Of a stretch of 32,521 bases of DNA, positions 16,393 through 24,683 are shown piece by piece. The notes below the pieces were generated by a model that saw nothing but the letters and a program-made list of their open reading frames with translations, had not been told where the DNA came from and searched no databases. Position numbers and translations under genes: made by a program. Where the stretch lies: NCBI GenBank assembly GCA_041648505.1, contig JBAZOY010000023.1, positions 1 to 32,521 of the forward strand, written 5' to 3'. Source of the stretch: JBAZOY01 sp041648505. GTDB lineage: Bacteria > Desulfobacterota > Syntrophia > Syntrophales > CG2-30-49-12. Each line of letters begins with the position of its first letter. Positions within the stretch are counted from its first letter, which is position 1.

Positions 16393-17343
16393 ATGATCGA
16401 AGCGGAAGGTATTTGCAAACAATATGGTTCCATAGAGGCGGTGAAGGACGTTTCTTTCAAAGTGGAAAAAGGAGAAGTGGTGGGATTATTAGGCCCCAAT
16501 GGCGCCGGAAAGACGACCACCATGCGCATTCTGGCCTGTTTTATTCCACCGACCCGAGGACTGGCAACGGTTGGCGGGTTGGATGTAACACGCTACTCGT
16601 TGCAGGTTCGGCGTAAGATCGGCTATTCAATGGAAAGGACATCATTGTACCCTGAAATGAGGGTCACGTCCTTTCTGCGATTTGCCGGTGAACTAAAAGG
16701 ACTCGGCCAAAGTAAATTAAAACAGGCTGTGCCTGAAGTTATTGAGCTTTGCGGCCTTGAAAAGGTAGGTAACCGGATCATTAATAACCTTTCCAAAGGA
16801 TATCGACAGCGTCTCGGGCTTGCCCAGGCTTTGATCGGTCAACCTGAGGTCTTGATCCTGGATGAACCAACCGTAGGTCTCGATCCTGAGAATGTTTCCG
16901 AAATACGGCAATTGATAAAGGGCTTGACTGGAGAACGAACCGTTATTTTAAGCAGTCATATCCTTTCTGAAGTTAGTATGATATGCAGTAAAGTAATAAT
17001 CATGAATAGCGGCCGGATTGTCGCCGTTGACACCCCTGCCCATCTGGGCATGGTGCTTCAAGACAGGTTGGCCACAGATGTGCAGATAGAAGGGCCGCAG
17101 GAAACAGATATTGAAGAGTTGGGGAAAATATCCGGGATATGTCGTGTCAATATCCTGGAGCGATTATCAGACAACCTATTTAAATATCGCCTGGAGTTTG
17201 AAAAAGACACAGATATTTATCCTGCCTTGAATGCCATGACCTTTGAAAAAAACTGGGTACTGAGGGAGATTCAACCGGTCAAGATGACCTTGGAGGATAT
17301 TTTCTTAAAGGTCGTTTCCAAAAAGCAAGAGCCTAACGGCTAG
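16393..17343 (+). CDS. ABC transporter ATPase, GldA-like
   Basis: A 316-residue ABC ATPase. Walker A GPNGAGKT (34-41), signature LSKGYRQR (about 133, in place of LSGGQ), Walker B VLILDEPT and the switch His in SSHILSEV are all present. The C-terminal extension of about 90 residues is typical of ABC-2 type exporters. It energises the adjacent permease. The gene opens a four-gene operon with a GldF-like permease, a GldG-like protein and a DUF4340 protein. This set is widespread in Desulfobacterota and Bacteroidetes and is linked to gliding in the latter; the cargo in other phyla is unknown. AAAAGGAG precedes the ATG. Confidence 0.92.
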   Translation: MIEAEGICKQYGSIEAVKDVSFKVEKGEVVGLLGPNGAGKTTTMRILACFIPPTRGLATVGGLDVTRYSLQVRRKIGYSMERTSLYPEMRVTSFLRFAGELKGLGQSKLKQAVPEVIELCGLEKVGNRIINNLSKGYRQRLGLAQALIGQPEVLILDEPTVGLDPENVSEIRQLIKGLTGERTVILSSHILSEVSMICSKVIIMNSGRIVAVDTPAHLGMVLQDRLATDVQIEGPQETDIEELGKISGICRVNILERLSDNLFKYRLEFEKDTDIYPALNAMTFEKNWVLREIQPVKMTLEDIFLKVVSKKQEPNG

Positions 17344-17360
17344 GAAGTAAGGAGGCACTT

Positions 17361-18113
17361 ATGGGTTTTTGGCCCATTTTTAAACGAGAAATGAAGGCCT
17401 TTTTAGTATCCCCTTCAACATATCTGGTCCTGACCATTTTTCTGCTGCTGTCCGGATATTTTTTTTATACTGATCTGATCAAGTTCAATTGGTTTAATGT
17501 GCTGGGTAAAGAAAACCTAATGACTGGATTATGGCAGTATTATTTTAACGATTTACGGTTTATAATGATCTTCGTCCTGCCACTATTCACTATGAGGCTT
17601 TTTGCAGAGGAAAAAAAGCTTGGAACCATGGAGCTGATAAAGACTTATCCGGTAAGAGATACGGAAATTATTGCGGGGAAATATCTGGCCTGTATTGCGG
17701 TATTTGGCGTGATGTTGGCTCTGACCTTGACTTACGTGGTATTAATCGGGGTTATATGGAATTTCCTTGAGATTGCGCCGGTGATGGCAGGTTATCTCGG
17801 TATTTTTCTCCTTGGTTGTGCATTGATTGCCTGTGGCCTGTTTGTCTCTTCTGTTACCGACAACCAGGTAGTCGCCGCTATAGGAACCATGGGATTTTTT
17901 ATCTTTTTCTGGTTTCTCACCTGGAATGAAATGATCGGCAGTGCGGAACTTATTGCAATTCTTAAACGTGTATCTTTATTCGATGCTGTCTTTGATTTTT
18001 TCAAGGGAGTAATTAACACGAGGAATATTATCTTTTTCCTGTTGGTCGCATTTTTTTTCCTTTTTCTCACCCATAGGGCTTTGGGATCAAGGGCAGTGAA
18101 GGGTGTGAAATGA
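17361..18113 (+). CDS. ABC-2 type permease, GldF-like
   Basis: A 250-residue inner-membrane protein with about six hydrophobic segments (for example YLVLTIFLLLSGYFFYT, IMIFVLPLFTMRLF, NIIFFLLVAFFFLFL). The motif FTMRLFAEEKKLGTMELI marks the ABC-2 permease family. The 17-nt gap from the ATPase contains AAGGAGG. The last codon overlaps the next start (ATGA), so translation is coupled. It forms the membrane channel of the transporter; the substrate is not known. Confidence 0.88.
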   Translation: MGFWPIFKREMKAFLVSPSTYLVLTIFLLLSGYFFYTDLIKFNWFNVLGKENLMTGLWQYYFNDLRFIMIFVLPLFTMRLFAEEKKLGTMELIKTYPVRDTEIIAGKYLACIAVFGVMLALTLTYVVLIGVIWNFLEIAPVMAGYLGIFLLGCALIACGLFVSSVTDNQVVAAIGTMGFFIFFWFLTWNEMIGSAELIAILKRVSLFDAVFDFFKGVINTRNIIFFLLVAFFFLFLTHRALGSRAVKGVK

Positions 18114-19477
18114 GTACAACAAAATTCAGGCTGTTCATAAGACGTTGTTTACTATGGGGCAATATTTTGCTGGCCGTTCTTTTGGTTCTGGGGATATGTA
18201 CCTTTATAGAGATTATCGGTTTCAACCATAAGTATGTTATAGACCTGACTCCGGAGAAAATATTTACCCTGTCGGATAAAACCCAAAATATTCTCGCTTC
18301 TCTAGACGCCGATGTGAATGTAATCACTTTCTACAAAATGGGAGAACGTGAGCAGAATGCCGCAGTCTTGGATATGTTTACCTCTGCTTCCCCCAGGATA
18401 AAATACCTTCTGACAGACATGGATCGTAACCCCGGAAAGGCCAGGGTCTATGGAGCCGTACATAGCGGTGACACTTATATCGAATACAAGGGGAAAAAGA
18501 AATATCTCCCCGTGCCACAGGAAGATCTCCTTATTAATGCAATCCTGGAAATGAGCCAGGATAGAAAAAAGGTCCTTTTTTATTCCCGGGGACATGGCGA
18601 AAAAGATGCATACAGTTCGCTGGAAAAGGAAATAAAAACGGAAAACTGGAAAGTTGAAGACCTGTATCTGGCAGAGAAGGAAGACATTCCATCGAGAGAT
18701 AGATCTGTCCTGATGATTGCTGACCCTGAAAAGGATTTCTTTGAGCATGAAATAAACATGCTTTCTCGTTACTTGTTGAAAGGGGGGAAGATCATACTAC
18801 TGCTTGAACCTTTTATAGATCTTCCAAACCTGAAAAGTTTTCTCGAAAAGTATCAAATTCTTTTAACAAATGACATTATTATTGATAAAGAAAACAAGCT
18901 GCTGGGCGGTGATTACCTGGCTCCGATCATCCCCTATTTATCCAAGACTCAGTTTACGGAAACACTCCGATCTCCCTTGTTTTTTTCTACAGCTCGTTCT
19001 GTGGATATAATGGGAGACTTGAATTTTAAGCTTTCCTCTCAAATTCTAGCTAATAGTGCCGACCATAGCTGGACCAAAACCGGAAAGGAAAAAATAAAGC
19101 GTGGGGAAATAAATTTTCAGGAAAAAACTGACAGATCAGGACCAGTCCCCGTGGCAGTATGGATCACGCTAAACAATGACAAAGTTCAGGACCAACAATC
19201 ACAAGGAGAACTGATTTGCATCGGCGACTCGGACTTTATTAGTGATTCTTTTTGGGAGGTAATGGGAAACAAGGACTTCTTCTTAAACACCGTTGAATGG
19301 CTTGCCAGGGACAATACACTAATATCCATTACACGTAGAAAAGGCTTTGATTACGAATATCATCACCTTGATGCATCACAGGGACGTTTTCTTTTCTGGA
19401 TTTCAGTCGTCATTCTGCCTGCTATTTTTTTGGTTATCGGTATTATTATAATTACATTTAGAAGAGTAAGGGGATGA
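18110..19477 (+). CDS. GldG-like ABC auxiliary protein
   Basis: A 455-residue protein with one N-terminal membrane segment (about 15-38), a large extracytoplasmic part and a C-terminal segment (FLFWISVVILPAIFLVIGII). The YVIDLTPEKIFTLSDKTQNI opening is the hallmark of the GldG/ABC-type auxiliary family, followed by an IFT52-like domain (VLFYSRGHGEKD; GGKIILLLEP; CIGDSDFISD). It probably stabilises or gates the permease. It overlaps both neighbours by ATGA junctions, strongly implying one complex. It contains none of the ATP motifs. Confidence 0.87.
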   Translation: MSTTKFRLFIRRCLLWGNILLAVLLVLGICTFIEIIGFNHKYVIDLTPEKIFTLSDKTQNILASLDADVNVITFYKMGEREQNAAVLDMFTSASPRIKYLLTDMDRNPGKARVYGAVHSGDTYIEYKGKKKYLPVPQEDLLINAILEMSQDRKKVLFYSRGHGEKDAYSSLEKEIKTENWKVEDLYLAEKEDIPSRDRSVLMIADPEKDFFEHEINMLSRYLLKGGKIILLLEPFIDLPNLKSFLEKYQILLTNDIIIDKENKLLGGDYLAPIIPYLSKTQFTETLRSPLFFSTARSVDIMGDLNFKLSSQILANSADHSWTKTGKEKIKRGEINFQEKTDRSGPVPVAVWITLNNDKVQDQQSQGELICIGDSDFISDSFWEVMGNKDFFLNTVEWLARDNTLISITRRKGFDYEYHHLDASQGRFLFWISVVILPAIFLVIGIIIITFRRVRG

Positions 19478-20034
19478 ATAAAAAAACAATAGCAATACTC
19501 CTTCTTATCTTTATCGGGCTTGGGACCTATGTCTATTTCTTTGAGACAGACAGGTCAGATGAAGTTGTTAATAAGGAAGCAACTGGGAATAAGGTCAAAA
19601 AATTATTAAGTATCGATCCTCGGGATGTAAATGAAATAGTGCTGACACGAAAAAACGAAAGAATTGTCTTTAAAAAAGAAACCGGTCAATGGATCATCAA
19701 GGATCCTATAGCAGCAACGGCCCGCAACGAGATGGTTGACGGGCTCCTGTCAATTTTTGATTTTGGGATTGTGCGAGAAATAACGACGGATCTGTTGGAT
19801 GCATCAAAATATGGCTTGGATAGTCCTGAAATTGAGTTTGAAATAAGATTTAAAAACGATAAAAAGCCCCCCCAAACCCTTCTTCTTGGAAATGACTCTC
19901 CCGATTCGTCCAGTTGTTATGGAAGGTTAAAGAGTCAGTCAAGGATTGTCCTTCTGGGGGTCATCTACAAAAGAGACCTGAGCCTGGATTTAGATACTTT
20001 CATTGAAAAACCAACGACAACCACCCCCCCTTGA
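19474..20034 (+). CDS. DUF4340 protein, short at the C-terminus
   Basis: 186 residues: an N-terminal membrane anchor (IAILLLIFIGLGTYVYFFE), then the DUF4340 pattern (DPRDVNEIVLTRKNERIVFKK, GQWIIKDPIAATA, YGLDSPEIEFEIRF). Members of this group usually run to 300 residues or more, so the C-terminal half seems missing. The last codons (KPTTTTPP) come from a run of seven C next to the stop. Reading the other frames past the C-run adds only LDVFDVCTQK or a short tail without a recognisable domain, so a simple frameshift does not restore the gene. It converges on the fumarase beta gene with 53 nt between. It is the fourth gene of the Gld-like operon. Confidence 0.75.
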   Translation: MNKKTIAILLLIFIGLGTYVYFFETDRSDEVVNKEATGNKVKKLLSIDPRDVNEIVLTRKNERIVFKKETGQWIIKDPIAATARNEMVDGLLSIFDFGIVREITTDLLDASKYGLDSPEIEFEIRFKNDKKPPQTLLLGNDSPDSSSCYGRLKSQSRIVLLGVIYKRDLSLDLDTFIEKPTTTTPP

Positions 20035-20087
20035 TGTCTTTGATGTCTGTACCCAAAAGTGATTTTGATCTTTTGCAAAAATTTATG

Positions 20088-20639
20088 TTATGTGCGGTAT
20101 TTTTCCGTTCCCTCTATGAAGATATTACCACCGTAACAGTCCTGAGCAACGATTACCGGAAAATCAACTACTTTAAGCCTGCGAACTGCCTCTGGACCCA
20201 ATTCTTCGTAGGCGACAACTTCGGCTTCCTTAATCCGCTTGGCTATTAACGCACCCGTGCCACCTGTAGCGACAAAATAAGCACTTTTAAATTGCTTTAA
20301 AGCATCTACAACGCCTTTATCCATCTCTCCCTTGCCAATCATACCTTTCAATCCTGCTTTTATCATGGCGGGGGAGTACTTATTCATCCTTCCGGAAGTA
20401 GTGGGACCAGCCGAACCAATCACCTGACCTGGTTTAGCAGGAGTCGGCCCTACGAAGTATATAATCTGGCCCTTCGGATCGAATGGCAGGCTTTCGCCTT
20501 TATCAATCAGTTCCACCATTTTTTTATGCGCGGCGTCACGGGCCGTGTAAATGTAGCCGTTTAAAATAACCTTAGAACCTGCGCGAAGCTTTTCTATATC
20601 TCCATCAGATATGGGTGTATTTAATTTTATCGCTTCCAT
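20088..20639 (-). CDS. Class I fumarase/tartrate dehydratase beta subunit
   Basis: 183 residues of the fumarate hydratase class I C-terminal (TtdB/FumA-beta) domain. Conserved stretches are ILNGYIYTARDAAHKKM, IIYFVGPTPAKPGQVIGSAGPTTSGRMN and the end VIVAQDCYGGNIF. With the alpha subunit it hydrates fumarate to malate using a [4Fe-4S] cluster; some relatives act on tartrate. The start has GAGAGGTAG upstream, 11 nt after the alpha stop, so both are made together. Two-subunit enzymes of this type are typical of anaerobes. Role in the TCA cycle or propionate pathway is likely. Confidence 0.92.
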   Translation of the reverse strand: MEAIKLNTPISDGDIEKLRAGSKVILNGYIYTARDAAHKKMVELIDKGESLPFDPKGQIIYFVGPTPAKPGQVIGSAGPTTSGRMNKYSPAMIKAGLKGMIGKGEMDKGVVDALKQFKSAYFVATGGTGALIAKRIKEAEVVAYEELGPEAVRRLKVVDFPVIVAQDCYGGNIFIEGTEKYRT

Positions 20640-20650
20640 CTTTCTACCTC

Positions 20651-21493
20651 TCAGATTATGACCTCTTTATGACGCGCCGAGTGACATTGCATATTTACTG
20701 CCACCGGTAAACTGGCTATATGACACGGATGAGTCTCTATGTGAACCGCAAGTGCAGTAATCCTGCCACCCAACCCCTGAGGCCCTATTCCCGTATTGTT
20801 TATTCTCTTGAGGAGTTCATCCTCCATTTCCGCGTAAAATGAGTCGTGATTAACCGAACCAACCTCCCTTAGAAGAGATTTTTTAGCCAGATAAGCACAT
20901 TTGTCAAACGAGCCACCGATTCCTACGCCCACTATAATCGGAGGACAAGGATTGCCCCCGGCTTTTATCACTGTTTCCAGAATAAAATCCTTTACGCCTT
21001 CCTCACCGTCGGATGGCTTTAACATCTTAATCGCGCTCATATTCTCAGAACCGCCGCCCTTTGGAAGGACTATGATCTTAACCTTATCTCCCTTTACAAC
21101 TTTGGTTGATATTACGGCGGGTGTATTATCACCGGTATTTTTGCGCCTGAGAGGATCTTCCACTATCGATTTTCTTAAATAGCCGTCGCCGTAACCCTGT
21201 CTTACCCCCTCCTGAATAGCGGATTCGAGGGTAGCACCTTCGATATGAACATCAGAACCCAATTCGACAAAAACAGCCGCCAGACCGGTGTCCTGACAGA
21301 GCGGCAATTTTTCTCTTCCGGCTATTTCCGCATTTTCAAGAATCTGATTCAAAATCTCTTTTCCCAGCGGTGATTCCTCTCTGTCTATGGACTTCTTTAT
21401 CGCTTCGACGACATCGTCTCCAAGAAAATAATTGGCATCCATAGATAGCTTTTTCACCGCCGACGTAATTTCATCGGAATTAATCTTTCTCAT
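20651..21493 (-). CDS. Class I fumarase/tartrate dehydratase alpha subunit
   Basis: 280 residues, the iron-sulfur subunit. Cys66 (PLCQDTG), Cys183 (NPCPP), Cys199, Cys257 and Cys270 are present; three of these would ligate the [4Fe-4S] cluster (Cys66 and Cys270 in the usual contexts). Other signatures are LPKGGGSENMSAIKML and NTGIGPQGLGGRITALAV. The ATG at 21493 is preceded by AGAGGCGGG. It is the first gene of a two-gene operon with the beta subunit. A terminator at 21730-21770 insulates it from the upstream carboxylase operon, so the two are probably not one transcript. Fumarase and tartrate dehydratase cannot be told apart by eye; central metabolism favours fumarase. Confidence 0.92.
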   Translation of the reverse strand: MRKINSDEITSAVKKLSMDANYFLGDDVVEAIKKSIDREESPLGKEILNQILENAEIAGREKLPLCQDTGLAAVFVELGSDVHIEGATLESAIQEGVRQGYGDGYLRKSIVEDPLRRKNTGDNTPAVISTKVVKGDKVKIIVLPKGGGSENMSAIKMLKPSDGEEGVKDFILETVIKAGGNPCPPIIVGVGIGGSFDKCAYLAKKSLLREVGSVNHDSFYAEMEDELLKRINNTGIGPQGLGGRITALAVHIETHPCHIASLPVAVNMQCHSARHKEVII

Positions 21494-21702
21494 ATTTCCC
21501 GCCTCTGCTAAATTCGTCCCATACTTTTTAAAAAGGTTTTATCAACACGCATCACAAACTTAGCAAGTCTTTTCGTAACAATCTTTCCACAAAAAGCTAC
21601 AAGCCCTGGCGTTAGTTAGTGTACTATTACACCAAACCACAGCGATTTATACTTACAGCAAAATATTCTCCTTTGCAAGCCTTTTAAGGAAGTACCGGTG
21701 AC

Positions 21703-21717
21703 TGCGTTTGAAACGCA
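21703..21717. promoter_or_regulatory. Palindrome upstream of fumarase operon
   Basis: TGCGTTT-G-AAACGCA is a perfect 7-bp inverted repeat about 200 nt upstream of the fumarase start and next to the terminator. It may be an operator; no clear promoter boxes were assigned nearby. Confidence 0.35.
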
Positions 21718-21729
21718 TAGAGTAGTTAA

Positions 21730-21770
21730 AAAAATCCGGGCTCCCCGTTTTACGGGAAGCCCGGATTTTT
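21730..21770. terminator. Intrinsic terminator after acx operon 2
   Basis: A 13-bp stem (21730-21742 with 21758-21770; AATCCGGGCT/AGCCCGGATT core) has an inner CCCGT/ACGGG extension, an A-run on one side and a T-run on the other. It works for the minus-strand carboxylase operon ending at 21881 and could act in both directions. Confidence 0.9.
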
Positions 21771-21880
21771 TTAATCCTATTTCCTCAGCAAGAAGTCTGT
21801 AATTATTCGGCTACAGACCATATACTGGGGGAAATATCCACACCAAAAATATTTAACTGGTATGGGGCTGTCGGCACACA

Positions 21881-24079
21881 TTATTTCTTCTTTCTTTTCT
21901 TCTCTTTTTTCACAGTACCCGGTTGATCTTTAAACCACAAAACCAGGTGTTCATCAACATCTATCATCTTGTGCGGAGGAATAACAACGGTTGTCATGGT
22001 ATGCTCTATAACGGACGGACCCTTAACCCGGTTCCCCGCCTTCAGCAAATCCATCTCCCAGGTGTTATATTTTACCCACTCTCCACAATAATAGACATCC
22101 CTCTGTCCCTTGAAGCACTCCTTAGAGGGCGCTTCTGATTCGAGAGGATACTTGCGAATTTCGGGTTTTGTTCTGTCTACATACGCGAGAAGAATGCACT
22201 CAGTGATGGCGTAACCAACTTCAGGGAAGCGAGCTCCCACAGGATATATTGCCTGGTATAATGTTTCAAAGCTATTTATCACACTATTAATATCATCCAC
22301 GGTATTAACTCTTCCTACGGGAGAGTCAACCTCCCAGCTATCGAGCTGTCCGACATATCTGGCCTGCACGGCATATTTCATAACTACCTTGTCTTTGGAA
22401 TAACCTTCATTCTCAAAGTCCACATATGCCCTTTCTTCCAGCTCAGCCCAAGTGGTATTCATGGCCTTTGCCTGTTCGATTTTGAATTCGTCGGACATTT
22501 TCCGGGTCCAGACAACATTGACAGTATTTCCATAGCGATGGAAATAATCAGCTGTAGCAACGCCAAAAGCGGAGAAGGCCGCTGCCCAGGGTACTGTAGC
22601 AACAGCTGCCAACTTAACCTTGTCAGCCACACCCCACATGTGCATCGGACCGCTGCCTCCATAACAACACAGTGTGTAATCCCGCGGGTAATAGCCCTTA
22701 GATAAAAGTGAATCCCTGACCTGATCGGCCATTTTGCTGTGGAGCAGCTCCAGAACATCCTCACATGCATCATATACATCCATGCCTAGGGGATCAGCCA
22801 TTCTTTCCTTAAGGCATTGTAAGGCGTATTCCTTGTCGAGGTTAATCTTGCCGCCAAGGAAATACTCGGGATTAAGATACCCCAATATCAAATCGCAATC
22901 TCCGATTGTTATTTCGGGGTACTTATAGCAGGTGCCGACGAGGTTGCCGGCGCTTTCCGGCCCTAAGGTTATTCTTTTAAACTCTTCGTCTATGTGAAGT
23001 TGCAAACCAGTCCCACCTTGTACGCTATCCAGGTTTAACACGGGCACGTTTAGCCGGTGTCTGGCAAAATCAGACTCCGATTTTATACTGAGGGTACCCT
23101 TAACCATAAACCCTACATCCCAGCTAGTGCCGCCCAGATCGGCAGCGACAACATTTTTAATATCGAGCTGATCACACATAAGCCACTTGGCACCCAAGAG
23201 ACCACCTATCGGCCCGGAAGATAACGCTTCGTATAACTTTGGATATTTAATGTTTACAATCGCGCCGTAAGAAAGCATAGTCTGAAGAGGGAACTTGTAA
23301 CCGTCCGCCTGTGCCTTTGCCTCCACATTTGCCAGTGCTGCCCTTGTTTTTTCAGCCGTATAGCACTGGAACAAAAGGCTTTTGAACCTCATGTTTTCAC
23401 CGCGGCGAGGGGCGATATCGTTTGATATTAAAACGGGGATATCCATACCTCTTTTCTTCACTAAGTCTAAGGCTATATCTCTTGCTCTACGTTCATGTAC
23501 TGGATTGGCGTAAGAACACTGGAAACAGATCCCGATTACATCTACCTGCGCATCCAGAAGTTCGTTAACGCCTTTTACAACGTCGTCCTCATTCAGAGGA
23601 ATAGCCTCTGTCCCGGCTTCGAGGTGACAACCTACAAAGAAAGTGCCGCCCACGATCCGACCACCAACGGGCTTGGCATTGTTCCTGTCCATTAATGGAG
23701 CAGGATGATCATGTACTGCGACATGCATACGATCGGTGAAAGACATTCCCAGCCATGTCAGACCGCGATTCATAAACACCATATGTTCGAAACCCTTGGT
23801 CAGTAACATACCCACTGTTCGGCCGGTACGGGTTATTATACAGTTAAGCATCGATGTTCCTGTATATGTGGAGCTCACCCCGTTTGCATGGACCTCTTTA
23901 GAAGTTAAACCCCAGCTTGAAGCGGCGTCTTTTACTGACTCCATATAACTAATAGACTCGTCCTGGGGCTGGGTTAAAGATTTTCCAATCGTAAAACTCC
24001 CCTGCTCATCTACAAGGAAAGTATCCGTCATCGTACCCCCAGCGTCCAGCGCTATAATACATTTACCTTTCATCGCCAT
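21881..24079 (-). CDS. acxA: Acetone carboxylase-type subunit A, second copy
   Basis: 732 residues, hydantoinase A/oxoprolinase family. Phosphate loops are LDAGGTMTDTFLVD (about 11-24) and ADLGGTSWDVG (about 312). The segment VVIPPHKMIDVDEHLVLWF matches the end of the first copy, followed by a Lys-rich tail (KKEKKRKKK). The start at 24079 is chosen because GGAGGTGTAGTA precedes it and the fold begins at once; it lies 2 nt beyond the acxC stop, so translation is coupled. Sequence differs strongly from the copy at 5077-7224 although the motifs agree, so this is an old paralogue or a separate acquisition, possibly with a different ketone substrate. It is the last gene of an operon ordered B-C-A. 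Confidence 0.87.
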   Translation of the reverse strand: MAMKGKCIIALDAGGTMTDTFLVDEQGSFTIGKSLTQPQDESISYMESVKDAASSWGLTSKEVHANGVSSTYTGTSMLNCIITRTGRTVGMLLTKGFEHMVFMNRGLTWLGMSFTDRMHVAVHDHPAPLMDRNNAKPVGGRIVGGTFFVGCHLEAGTEAIPLNEDDVVKGVNELLDAQVDVIGICFQCSYANPVHERRARDIALDLVKKRGMDIPVLISNDIAPRRGENMRFKSLLFQCYTAEKTRAALANVEAKAQADGYKFPLQTMLSYGAIVNIKYPKLYEALSSGPIGGLLGAKWLMCDQLDIKNVVAADLGGTSWDVGFMVKGTLSIKSESDFARHRLNVPVLNLDSVQGGTGLQLHIDEEFKRITLGPESAGNLVGTCYKYPEITIGDCDLILGYLNPEYFLGGKINLDKEYALQCLKERMADPLGMDVYDACEDVLELLHSKMADQVRDSLLSKGYYPRDYTLCCYGGSGPMHMWGVADKVKLAAVATVPWAAAFSAFGVATADYFHRYGNTVNVVWTRKMSDEFKIEQAKAMNTTWAELEERAYVDFENEGYSKDKVVMKYAVQARYVGQLDSWEVDSPVGRVNTVDDINSVINSFETLYQAIYPVGARFPEVGYAITECILLAYVDRTKPEIRKYPLESEAPSKECFKGQRDVYYCGEWVKYNTWEMDLLKAGNRVKGPSVIEHTMTTVVIPPHKMIDVDEHLVLWFKDQPGTVKKEKKRKKK

Positions 24080-24081
24080 TA

Positions 24082-24672
24082 CTACACCTCCTTCGCCCAT
24101 TTTGAAGTTAGATCAGCTGTCTTATCCTGAAACCAATCAGGTGACTCATCTTCGAGAGGCTTATCATGCATCCTATAAACCAGATCGATATCGGGCAGGA
24201 TTTCAAATATCGCAGGATATCCCACAGGCACTACTTCCACCCCTTGCCGGGTAAAACAACCAGGACAATAATATTCTCTTGACTCAACCAAGTTCGGGTT
24301 CGGTATGACTTCCTCCATACTCATTACCTCACGCCACTCCTCTTTTGATCTCCTGACGCGTATCCTGCAGCTCAACTTCCAGTTAATCCTGTAGTCCCCA
24401 TATTCCTGCCCACAGATACACTTCACAATCCTACTGCCGTCATCCTTTCTAACCACATAGAGTTTTTCGGTCATACGGCATAATATTTTTTCTTTCCAGG
24501 GGACCCTCTCCTGGAGTACTTCCATATATTTCAAAAATCTATCTTCGTCCTTTTCTTCCAGGCGCATCATCTGCTGGCACAACTCCCAGGGAAGCTTACC
24601 TTCCGTTATTAACCTTATCCTTTCCTTGGAAGCAACCACGCTAATATCTACTTCACTTTGTTCACTCTTCAT
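24082..24672 (-). CDS. acxC: Acetone carboxylase-type gamma subunit, second copy
   Basis: 196 residues with the same Cys pattern as the first copy: KCICGQEYGDYRINWKL (Cys85, Cys87) and REYYCPGC (Cys136, Cys139), a likely zinc site. The N-terminal EGKLPWELC and C-terminal SKWAKEV also have counterparts there. It is 12 nt longer in its N-terminus than copy one in codon terms and sits between acxB (11 nt upstream) and acxA (2 nt downstream). Placement of the gamma gene in the middle differs from the A-B-C order of operon 1. Its presence excludes a plain hydantoinase locus. Confidence 0.87.
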   Translation of the reverse strand: MKSEQSEVDISVVASKERIRLITEGKLPWELCQQMMRLEEKDEDRFLKYMEVLQERVPWKEKILCRMTEKLYVVRKDDGSRIVKCICGQEYGDYRINWKLSCRIRVRRSKEEWREVMSMEEVIPNPNLVESREYYCPGCFTRQGVEVVPVGYPAIFEILPDIDLVYRMHDKPLEDESPDWFQDKTADLTSKWAKEV

Positions 24673-24683
24673 TTTTATCCTCC

